Assembly: GCA_031270145.1 (NCBI GenBank)
Contig: JAISYD010000182.1
Coordinates: 1 to 5,078 of the forward strand
Direction: 5' to 3'
Length of the DNA stretch: 5,078 nucleotides
Source of the DNA: Planctomycetota bacterium
GTDB lineage: Bacteria > Planctomycetota > SZUA-567
Shown: one piece after another, positions 1-5,078 of the stretch
How positions within the stretch are numbered: the first letter of the stretch is position 1
Layout: each line of letters opens with the position of its first letter
Translations under genes and position numbers: made by a program
The notes under the pieces: generated by a model
Databases searched by the model: none
What the model saw: only the letters and a program-made list of their open reading frames with translations
What the model was told of the DNA's origin: nothing

Positions 1-119
1 CCCGGGCCAGGCAGCAACTGGCCGAGGCCTCGGAAAAGGCGGAGGCGGCGGAAGTGGACCGGGCCCGGCTGGCCCTGCTCCGGGCCCTGACCCGGCTGCG
101 GGCGGCCGGGGCGGAGTGA
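1..119 (+). CDS. atpC: F1F0 ATP synthase epsilon subunit, C-terminal end (partial)
   Basis: This is the last 38 codons of a gene that begins upstream of the window; the frame runs from base 3 to a TGA at 117-119. The peptide is all helix-forming, alanine- and arginine-rich. Its end, EVDRARLALLRALTRLRAAG, lines up with the C-terminal helical hairpin of bacterial AtpC; the E. coli equivalent has [20 protein letters not shown]. In that family the first domain is a beta sandwich and the C-terminal helices contact gamma and beta, where they inhibit ATP hydrolysis. Only the second helix and part of the first are visible, so the call rests on pattern and stop position. If correct, the rest of an atp operon should lie to the left. 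A generic coiled-coil protein is the main alternative. Confidence 0.7.
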   Translation, partial: RARQQLAEASEKAEAAEVDRARLALLRALTRLRAAGAE

Positions 120-132
120 AGCCGCCGTTGGT

Positions 133-146
133 CCCGAAGCTTCGGG
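133..146. repeat. Perfect 14-bp palindrome between atpC and the small membrane gene
   Basis: The bases CCCGAAGCTTCGGG are self-complementary and sit 13 bases after the atpC stop and just before the ribosome binding site of the next gene. In RNA they could form a short hairpin, with the central AAGCTT partly unpaired as a loop. No T-run follows, so it does not look like an intrinsic terminator. It could be an RNA-processing or attenuation hairpin at the end of the atp operon, or an operator. No function is shown. Confidence 0.4.
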
Positions 147-159
147 GCAAGGAAAAAAC

Positions 160-345
160 ATGCCCGGCCCGCTCAAGAAAATCCTCCTCAAAATGCTCCT
201 CGCCCTCGGTTGGACGCTGATTTTTCTTGTAGCCCTCATCGTCGTGATCTTCTCCAACTTGGGCTCCGTCATCGTCGTCGCCGTTCTTCTTCCCGTCAAT
301 ATTTTTATTTTCTGGCTGATCCTCGAAATTTTATCAATATTATAG
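160..345 (+). CDS. Small two-helix membrane protein, function unknown
   Basis: A 61-residue protein that I do not recognise. A short basic N-terminus (Lys6, Lys7, Lys11) is followed by two hydrophobic stretches, about residues 12-32 and 36-58, joined by a turn around Ser32-Asn33-Leu34-Gly35-Ser36. The only acidic residue is Glu56, and the positive N-terminus suggests it faces the cytoplasm. The start is supported by AAGGA at 149-153, six bases before the ATG. It lies 40 bases after the presumed atpC stop in the same direction, so it could be cotranscribed with the ATP synthase genes. The last 50 bases are A/T-rich compared with the neighbours, partly because of Ile and Phe codons. It is too short for family assignment by eye. 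The codon pattern and ribosome binding site make a real gene likely but not certain. Confidence 0.6.
   Translation: MPGPLKKILLKMLLALGWTLIFLVALIVVIFSNLGSVIVVAVLLPVNIFIFWLILEILSIL
316..343 (+). promoter_or_regulatory. Possible promoter for the lyase-reductase operon
   Basis: The A/T-rich stretch at about 296-366 contrasts with its GC-rich surroundings. TATTAT at 338-343 matches the sigma-70 -10 consensus at five of six positions. CTGATC at 316-321 is a poor -35 (three of six) with a 16-base spacer. The boxes overlap the end of the small membrane gene. Transcription from here would give a leader of roughly 190 bases before the GTG at 538. This is a weak call based on consensus match and location only. 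Confidence 0.2.
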
Positions 346-374
346 TGGCATTTCCAAAAAATATTCGTGTACGG

Positions 375-410
375 TGGGGCTCGTCCCCAAAGGTGGGATA
401 GGGCAATCCC
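375..410 (+). promoter_or_regulatory. Two tandem small stem-loops in the operon leader
   Basis: Two inverted repeats follow each other in the untranslated stretch between the small membrane gene and the lyase. TGGGG (375-379) pairs with CCCCA (385-389) around a five-base loop. GGGAT (395-399) pairs with ATCCC (406-410) around a six-base loop. Neither is followed by a clean T-run, and neither matches a riboswitch I know. In GC-rich DNA such short stems also arise by chance. Confidence 0.2.
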
Positions 411-525
411 CTCTCCCCGTTTTCGCAATTTCGCGCCGTGCGCGGTACATCTTCCCCAATCGGGCTTTCCGGCGGTTCGAGGCGATTCGCCATCCCGGCA
501 AGGTTCTTCATTTTCCGTCCCGCGA

Positions 526-530
526 AAGGA
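526..530 (+). promoter_or_regulatory. Ribosome binding site that sets the GTG start of HMG-CoA lyase
   Basis: AAGGA lies seven bases before GTG 538. The only upstream in-frame ATG, at 367, has no comparable site close in front of it and would add 57 residues rich in Pro, Arg and Ser that look like untranslated DNA. This decides the start in favour of GTG. Confidence 0.7.
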
Positions 531-537
531 ACTTGGC

Positions 538-1476
538 GTGAATACCCGCGGCATCAAGGAGGTTTCCATCTTCGAGGTCTCCCCCCGGGACGGTTTGCAG
601 CCCGAACCCGAGTTCATCGCCACCGAAAAGAAGATAAAACTGGTCAATGACCTGGCCGACGCCGGCTGCAAGCGCATAGAGGTGACATCGTTCGTCCATC
701 CCAGATGGGTGCCGCAAATGCGCGACGCCAAGGAAGTCCACGCCGGCATCGAGAAAAAGCCGGGGGTGGCCTACAGCGCGCTTGTTCCGAACGTCAAGGG
801 GCTGGAACTGGCCCTGTCCTGCGGATTCAGGGAAGTGGTCACCATCATGAGCACGACCGACGGCCACAACCGCAAGAATCTGAACATGAGTCCGAAGGAA
901 TCGCTGGCCGAAATCGAAAAGATAAACCGTATCGCCGCCGGCGAGGGCGTCAAGGTCCGCTCCTACATCGCCACCGTCTTCGGCTGCCCCCTCGAAGGGG
1001 ATCAGGATCCGGCGAAAGCGCTCGAAATCGCCCTGGCCCTGGAAAGCTTCGGCTCCTACGAAGTGTCCCTCGGCGACACCACCGGCATGGCCAACCCCCT
1101 CTCCGCCCACCGCATCCCCAAGCTCGTCAAGTCCAGGCTGACCAAGGCCGGCCTGGCCGTGCATTACCACAAGTACCACGGCCTCGAATTCGCCAACAAC
1201 CTGGCTTCGCTCGAAGCGGGCGTCACCGTCTTCGACGGTGCGGCCGGCGGCCTGGGCGGCTGTCCCTACGCGCCCGGCGCCAAGGGCAACTGCCAGACGG
1301 AAATCCTCGTCGAGATGTTCAGCCGCATGGGCGTCGCGACCGGGATCGATTTGGAAAAACTGTATAAGGTCGGCGAGTACGCCCAGACCCTGAGCACCCT
1401 GTTGCATAAAACATGTAAAAGCCCACAAGGAGCGGCGCATGGACAAGAGGCTGGAGGACGTCAAGAAACGGTATGA
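538..1476 (+). CDS. mvaB: Hydroxymethylglutaryl-CoA lyase
   Basis: A 312-residue cytoplasmic enzyme of the HMGL/DRE-TIM metallolyase family, which splits HMG-CoA into acetyl-CoA and acetoacetate. The whole length fits a TIM barrel. Catalytic residues known in human HMGCL recur at a constant offset of 24: Arg17 and Asp18 in SPRDGLQ (human 41, 42), Glu48 in EVTSFV (72), Arg141 (165), Asp180 in SLGDTTG (204), metal-binding His209 and His211 (233, 235), Cys242 in GLGGCPYAPGAKGN (266), Asn251 (275) and Glu255 (279). The loop after the histidines is unusual: HYHKYHG instead of the typical HxHDTxG. The GTG start follows from AAGGA at 526-530 and from where homology begins. The last 38 bases overlap the HMG-CoA reductase gene, so the two are cotranscribed and probably translationally coupled. 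The neighbour suggests mevalonate catabolism; leucine degradation or ketogenesis are alternatives. Family assignment is firm; the exact substrate is less so. Confidence 0.93.
   Translation: MNTRGIKEVSIFEVSPRDGLQPEPEFIATEKKIKLVNDLADAGCKRIEVTSFVHPRWVPQMRDAKEVHAGIEKKPGVAYSALVPNVKGLELALSCGFREVVTIMSTTDGHNRKNLNMSPKESLAEIEKINRIAAGEGVKVRSYIATVFGCPLEGDQDPAKALEIALALESFGSYEVSLGDTTGMANPLSAHRIPKLVKSRLTKAGLAVHYHKYHGLEFANNLASLEAGVTVFDGAAGGLGGCPYAPGAKGNCQTEILVEMFSRMGVATGIDLEKLYKVGEYAQTLSTLLHKTCKSPQGAAHGQEAGGRQETV
1427..1432 (+). promoter_or_regulatory. Ribosome binding site of HMG-CoA reductase, inside the lyase gene
   Basis: AAGGAG lies six bases before ATG 1439 and within the last codons of the lyase. Its strength and spacing support this ATG as the true start, despite the 38-base overlap with the upstream gene. 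Confidence 0.75.
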
Positions 1477-2755
1477 GGCCGGAGAGATCAAGACCCAGCG
1501 CCTGGAATCGGCCATATTCAAGGAAATCTACGCCGCCGATCCGAACGCGGTCAAGGACGCCTGCAACGACGCGGCGACGATTCGCTGCCTCTGCCTGGAG
1601 GATCGGGCGGGCGTCAGGCTGGATTCCATCCGGAACGCCCGGGTCGACAACTGCTCCCTGGCCCCGGACGGGCGCGTCCTCTCCGGCATCGAATCGAAAA
1701 TCGGCGGGGCGATAGTCCCGATGGGCATCGCCGGGCCGGTGCGGATAAACGGCCAGTACGTCAAAAACGAAGAGATCCACCTGCCGCTGGCGACGAACGA
1801 GGCGGCGCTGGTGGCCGGGGTGCAGCGCGGCGCCAAGGCCCTCAACCTGGCCGGCGGCCTCAAGGCCATCGTCCACTTCGACGGCATGAGCCGCGCGCCG
1901 GTCATCGAGGCGCCGGACATCGCGGAGGCCAGGAAGCTCGTCGAACGCGTCGAGTCCGACGCCGCCTGGGTCGATTCCCTCAACCGGTACATCAAGGATC
2001 CGTTCGTCCGGCTGACCCACATCGAACCGTACCAGCTCGGGGCCAAGGTCTTCCTGCGCCTCGTGTGCAAAACCGGCGACGCCATGGGCATGAACGGCGT
2101 GACCAAGGCGGCGGCCGACATCACCCGCGGGCTTCTGTCGGGGCTTCCCGGCTGGAAGCTCGTCACCATCAGCAGCAACATGTGCGCCGACAAGAAGGCC
2201 GCCCACGTCAACGTCCTGAACGGGCGGGGCAAATCGGCGCAGACCGAGGCGTTCCTTTCGGACGAGGTGCTGTCCAGGGTATTCAAAAAGGGGGTGAACG
2301 GCCGGAGCCTCGAGAAGATAGTCTTCAACAAGTGCTATCTCGGCTCCGCCCTCAGCGGGACCATCGGCGGCTTCAACGTCAACGCCGCCAACACCATCGC
2401 CGCCTTCTTCGCCGCCACCGGCCAGGACCTGGCGCATGTGGTGTCGTCCTCGGCCTGCTTCGTCCAGGCCGACGCCGTCGACGGCGGCGTCCACTTCACC
2501 GTGTCCCTGCCCGGCCTCGAACTCGCGACCATCGGCGGCGGGACCCTGTTCGGCACCGCCCGCGAGGCGCTGGAACTCATCGGCTGCGCCGGGTTCGGCA
2601 AATCCGTCGACGAGCACGAACACGTCATGCGCCTGGCCGAAATCTGCGCCGCCGCCGTCACGGCCCTCGAGCTGAACACCGCCTGCGCCCAGGCCGCCGG
2701 CTATGAAATGGCCGACTCCCACGTAAAACTGGCGAGGGGCGAGGAGGAGAAATAG
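1439..2755 (+). CDS. hmgA: Hydroxymethylglutaryl-CoA reductase, class I-like
   Basis: A 438-residue soluble enzyme interconverting HMG-CoA and mevalonate with NAD(P)H. Ordered signatures are IGGAIVPMGIAGPVRING (88-105), PLATNEAALVAG (116-127), TGDAMGMNGVTKA (cofactor-binding motif, 212-224), NMCADKKAAHVN (247-258), SGTIGGFNVNAAN (306-318) and ATIGGGTLFG (363-372). The four catalytic residues of class I enzymes appear with family spacing: Glu121, Lys252, Asp330 and, near the C-terminus, His428 in ADSHVKL. The spacings of 131, 78 and 98 compare with 132, 76 and 99 in human HMGCR. There is no N-terminal membrane anchor, as in archaeal and other prokaryotic forms. The motif around the catalytic Glu is atypical: TNEAALVAG where most class I proteins have TTEGALVAS. 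ATG 1439 follows AAGGAG by six bases. It overlaps the lyase gene and ends the operon, facing a convergent methyltransferase gene. Class I members are usually NADPH-linked and biosynthetic; the lyase partner suggests it may run in the mevalonate-oxidising direction here. Direction and cofactor are not determined by the sequence. Confidence 0.93.
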   Translation: MDKRLEDVKKRYEAGEIKTQRLESAIFKEIYAADPNAVKDACNDAATIRCLCLEDRAGVRLDSIRNARVDNCSLAPDGRVLSGIESKIGGAIVPMGIAGPVRINGQYVKNEEIHLPLATNEAALVAGVQRGAKALNLAGGLKAIVHFDGMSRAPVIEAPDIAEARKLVERVESDAAWVDSLNRYIKDPFVRLTHIEPYQLGAKVFLRLVCKTGDAMGMNGVTKAAADITRGLLSGLPGWKLVTISSNMCADKKAAHVNVLNGRGKSAQTEAFLSDEVLSRVFKKGVNGRSLEKIVFNKCYLGSALSGTIGGFNVNAANTIAAFFAATGQDLAHVVSSSACFVQADAVDGGVHFTVSLPGLELATIGGGTLFGTAREALELIGCAGFGKSVDEHEHVMRLAEICAAAVTALELNTACAQAAGYEMADSHVKLARGEEEK

Positions 2756-2769
2756 CGGCGACGGGGCCG

Positions 2770-2788
2770 GCCGCGACGACGGCGCGGC
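2770..2788 (+). terminator. GC-rich hairpin just after HMG-CoA reductase
   Basis: GCCGCG (2770-2775) pairs with CGCGGC (2783-2788) around a seven-base loop, 14 bases after the reductase stop. Only a short TTGCGGTT follows, so as an intrinsic terminator it is imperfect. The position between convergent genes fits a transcription end. Confidence 0.25.
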
Positions 2789-2838
2789 TTGCGGTTCCAT
2801 AAGTCGACCGCCGGCGTCCAATGGGCATAATTTGGCTT

Positions 2839-2853
2839 GCCGGCGCCGGTTTT
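2839..2853 (+). terminator. Palindrome followed by T-run in the convergent intergenic region
   Basis: CCGGCGCCGG (2840-2849) is a perfect palindrome followed by TTTT (2850-2853) and a T/C-rich stretch, which suits the end of a plus-strand transcript. As an RNA hairpin the stem is only three or four pairs around a GCGC loop, so it is weak alone. It could work together with the hairpin at 2770-2788. I see no matching T-run terminator for the minus-strand methyltransferase gene. Confidence 0.3.
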
Positions 2854-2858
2854 GCTTC

Positions 2859-5063
2859 TCATCCCCGCTCCGGCTTCTTTTCCACCAACTCGATCTCCTT
2901 GGAATCGAGTCCATACAGGCGATATACGATGGAGTTCAGGTCCGCTTCAAGGACGGCGATTTCCCGTTCAAGGGTTTGAATGCCGGCGTCGATTCGGATT
3001 ATTCGCTCCCGCAGGGCGGGTTGGCCGGTTTTTCGGAGCGAAAGGAGCGCATCGACCAGCCGCTTGGCCGGGAAACTTCCGGTGATGCTGGTCGTCCGGG
3101 CGACCTGCCGCCATTGGGCGGCAACGAAAGGGATTTCCCGTTTGTCGACATACGCCGACGCCACCGGCGCCGAAGCGGCGAGGAAGCGGATTTCCCCGCC
3201 GGCCGTGTCCACGGAAAGGGACGCCCCGGCAAAGAGGGCGGCGGCAACCGCCCGGAGCCGGGCGGAGAGGCGGGTTTCGTATTCGCGCTTGGCCCAGGCG
3301 GCCTTTTCCCGGGTTGAAAGGCTTTCCGGAGCGGTCGCCTTCCACGACGCCATGGTCCCGACCTCGGCCCACAGCCATTCCGGCTCGCGGCAATCGTCAA
3401 GGCATTGACTGGCGTCAAGACGCCGTTCAAGCAAGGCGATTTCGGCGCGAAGGGCGGTATGCAATTTTTGGAGCCTTTTCGCCCGCCGGCCGACCGCCCT
3501 TTTCTCCGCCGCCGAGGCGCGGGGAACCGGAAGCGGGGCGATGTATTGCCTGTTCGCTTCAAAATAGGCGTTGTCCTTTGGTTTTGCCGTTTGTTTGAAT
3601 ACATAATCCACGACAGGAGAATTAAGCACTCCCAGCAGGAACCATAAATCACCATTGCCATTGGGGAGAATTCCATTCACCCTGACATTATTAAAGTAGA
3701 ATTCGCCGTTTTCGTCGGCAAAGACGCGCATTCCGGGAACCGTTTGAGCAACACCCAACTTGGGCAACTCCTGCTTGTCGAGATTTTGATTCCTGCCGAA
3801 GCGATACCATTGCCCGTCGTCAAAGGCATGGCGTTCCCGGGATCGCAACGCCCGCTCGAATTTCTTCAGATATTTCCAGGCTTTGGGGAATTGATCCTCC
3901 ATCTCCCTTCTGGTGAAAAGCCGCATTCCCTCCGCGTCCGCCGCATAGGGGAAAAGCAGGTAGATCCCGGAGTCGGGCAGTTGATATCGCTTGGCCTCCG
4001 GGCCGGAAACCAGCGGATGCATGATCGCGTCCTCGATTTCGTGTTCCTCGCCGTCTCCATTGCCGCCGATTTGCGCATACCGGCCAGGCCTTAGGCGGCG
4101 CAGGTGATAAATCGAATCCGCGCTGGTAATCAATCCTTGGAAAATCCGCCTAGTCAAAGAGCCGTCATCAAGCCGCAGGCAGGATTTGGAGAGACGGGCA
4201 ATCAATTCGCTTTCTTGCCTGTTTGACAAATTCCAGGCGCCCTCGTCCGGCAACTCGCCATAGCCGATTGTTTCCGTCGGCCCGTTCCAGTCCACCGGGG
4301 CGGCCTCCCCGTCGGGGGCGAGGAAAAACCGGACCGTTGCGTTCGGGCTCCGGGTGAAGAATTGCAGCGCCGTATAGGTCGTCGCCTCCTCGAAGACCTG
4401 GAAGCTCTTGAAGTCGATCCAGCGGTCGAGCGCCCGCAGCCGCTTCACCTTGCCCCTGAGACCCCGGCCGTATTCGCTTTTCAGCCAGAGGCTGGGGGCG
4501 ATGAAGCCCAGGCGGCCGCCCTTGTTCAGGAGCGACACTCCCTTTTCAATGAACAGGAGGTAAAGATCGAAGTTGCCGGTTTGCGCCGATTCATAGAGGG
4601 GTACGCCGGCCGCGTCCCGGCCCTCAAGATAAAAATCGCTTTCATCCGGTTTCAAAGTCCGGAAATGCTGCAGCTTGACATAGGGCGGATTGCCGACGAG
4701 GCAATCGAATCCCCGTTTTTCCTCGGGGACCTCCTCGCCCAGCGCCTCCGGAAACGCCTCGGCCCAGGCGAAGACATTGACGTCCTCCCGCTCCTGTTCT
4801 CCCAGATCGGAGAACAGTGTTTTGGGGTGCTTCGCCTGGTAAAACGCCTTGAATTCCGGGCCGACCAGGCTGTTGCCGCAACGGATGTGGTGGTCAAGGT
4901 TGCTCAGCGGCTTTCCGGGCAGGGCGGTATGCAGCCAAAGCGCGAGCTGGCTGATTTCGACCGATTCCGGGTTTATGTCCACCCCGTACAGGTTGCGCGA
5001 AAGGATTGATCGCATGGCGGCGTCGGTGTCGAAAAGCCCCCCGGCCCCCCGGATGCGTTCCCG
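2859..5063 (-). CDS. Eco57I-type adenine-specific DNA methyltransferase, N-terminus missing
   Basis: An N6-adenine DNA methyltransferase of the Eco57I/TaqI-like group, open to the right end and so lacking its N-terminus, including SAM motif I. Residues here count from the internal ATG at 5015, which is not the real start. Visible parts: GVDINPESVEISQLALWL (11-28, motif II with Asp13), IRCGNSLVG (44-52), catalytic NPPY (109-112), NFDLYLLFIEKG and GGRLGFIAPS (148-175), and VFEEATTYTALQFF (207-220). A TaqI-like target-recognition region follows (about 290-500), with GLITSAD, PKLGVAQTVPG, FNNVRVNGI, LGVLNSP and IAPLPVP. A helical region comes next (about 502-535), then a separate segment (541-665), and a final coiled coil ending NSIVYRLYGLDSKEI. 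The upstream part RERIRGAGGLFDTDAA is in frame from 5063 down to the ATG. The specificity region is less GC-rich (about 43% at 3541-3720) than the catalytic part. It could be a type IIG restriction enzyme, a stand-alone methylase or a DISARM/BREX-type methylase; the missing N-terminus and right-hand neighbours would decide. Confidence 0.88.
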   Translation of the reverse strand, partial: RERIRGAGGLFDTDAAMRSILSRNLYGVDINPESVEISQLALWLHTALPGKPLSNLDHHIRCGNSLVGPEFKAFYQAKHPKTLFSDLGEQEREDVNVFAWAEAFPEALGEEVPEEKRGFDCLVGNPPYVKLQHFRTLKPDESDFYLEGRDAAGVPLYESAQTGNFDLYLLFIEKGVSLLNKGGRLGFIAPSLWLKSEYGRGLRGKVKRLRALDRWIDFKSFQVFEEATTYTALQFFTRSPNATVRFFLAPDGEAAPVDWNGPTETIGYGELPDEGAWNLSNRQESELIARLSKSCLRLDDGSLTRRIFQGLITSADSIYHLRRLRPGRYAQIGGNGDGEEHEIEDAIMHPLVSGPEAKRYQLPDSGIYLLFPYAADAEGMRLFTRREMEDQFPKAWKYLKKFERALRSRERHAFDDGQWYRFGRNQNLDKQELPKLGVAQTVPGMRVFADENGEFYFNNVRVNGILPNGNGDLWFLLGVLNSPVVDYVFKQTAKPKDNAYFEANRQYIAPLPVPRASAAEKRAVGRRAKRLQKLHTALRAEIALLERRLDASQCLDDCREPEWLWAEVGTMASWKATAPESLSTREKAAWAKREYETRLSARLRAVAAALFAGASLSVDTAGGEIRFLAASAPVASAYVDKREIPFVAAQWRQVARTTSITGSFPAKRLVDALLSLRKTGQPALRERIIRIDAGIQTLEREIAVLEADLNSIVYRLYGLDSKEIELVEKKPERG

Positions 5064-5078
5064 AGATCGGAAGAGCGT
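5064..5078 (+). other. Illumina TruSeq adapter remnant (assembly artefact)
   Basis: The last 15 bases, AGATCGGAAGAGCGT, are identical to the start of the Illumina TruSeq adapter that is read through on short inserts. The match sits exactly at the end of the sequence and interrupts the methyltransferase gene. These bases are therefore most likely not genomic, and codons read through them should not be trusted. The first A may be genomic or come from A-tailing. Confidence 0.93.

Noticed and set aside
367..537. N-terminal extension of the lyase from ATG 367 (57 extra residues)
   Set aside because: The extension is Pro/Arg/Ser-rich with no family similarity and no ribosome binding site. GTG 538 has AAGGA at seven bases, and the homology begins just after it.
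508..1521. 337-codon open frame on the minus strand, opposite the lyase
   Set aside because: It mirrors the lyase in a GC-rich shadow frame; no recognisable domain and low-complexity composition.
1319..2914. 531-codon open frame on the minus strand, opposite the reductase
   Set aside because: It is Gly/Ala/Arg/Asp-rich with no motifs and is the antisense shadow of a GC-rich gene whose plus-strand product has all catalytic residues.
2832..3317. 161-codon plus-strand frame in the convergent region and methyltransferase tail
   Set aside because: It is Gly/Arg-rich without motifs and lies opposite the coding C-terminus of the methyltransferase.
4362..5009. 215-codon plus-strand frame opposite the methyltransferase
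   Set aside because: The minus strand here encodes motif II, NPPY and further methylase motifs, so this is a shadow frame.
5013..5015. ATG as the true start of the methyltransferase
   Set aside because: The frame stays open upstream with plausible family sequence (GGLFDTDAA), and motif I would be missing from a protein starting here. It is an internal Met of a truncated gene.
4640..5063. Methyltransferase as a degraded pseudogene because motif I is absent
   Set aside because: The loss coincides exactly with the adapter at the contig end, and the remaining frame of over 700 codons is intact.

Overview
The window comes from a GC-rich bacterium. Coding regions run to about 75% G+C by hand count at 2461-2520, with heavy use of GCC, GGC and CTG codons. 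A bacterial F-type ATP synthase epsilon tail at the left edge supports a bacterial host. I cannot name the phylum. The right end carries a 15-base match to the Illumina TruSeq adapter, so the piece is very probably the raw end of an assembled contig, probably from a draft or metagenomic assembly.

Left to right on the plus strand there are four genes. First is the last 38 codons of what looks like atpC. After 40 bases holding a perfect 14-bp palindrome comes a 61-residue two-helix membrane protein of unknown function. After a leader of about 190 bases with two small hairpins comes a tightly coupled two-gene operon: HMG-CoA lyase (GTG start at 538) and a class I-like HMG-CoA reductase (1439-2755), whose start codon lies inside the end of the lyase gene. 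About 100 bases of convergent intergenic DNA follow. The rest (2859-5063) is a minus-strand Eco57I-type adenine DNA methyltransferase with a TaqI-like specificity region. Its N-terminus is cut off by the contig end.

The lyase-reductase pair is the metabolic centre of the window. The two enzymes share HMG-CoA. Working together they could oxidise mevalonate to HMG-CoA and split it into acetyl-CoA and acetoacetate, the logic of the Pseudomonas mevalonii mvaAB operon. There the reductase is class II, whereas this one carries class I motifs. The lyase keeps every catalytic position I could check but has an altered HxH loop. The methyltransferase belongs to a separate, probably restriction-modification or defence-related module. 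I see no CRISPR array, tRNA, rRNA or insertion sequence.
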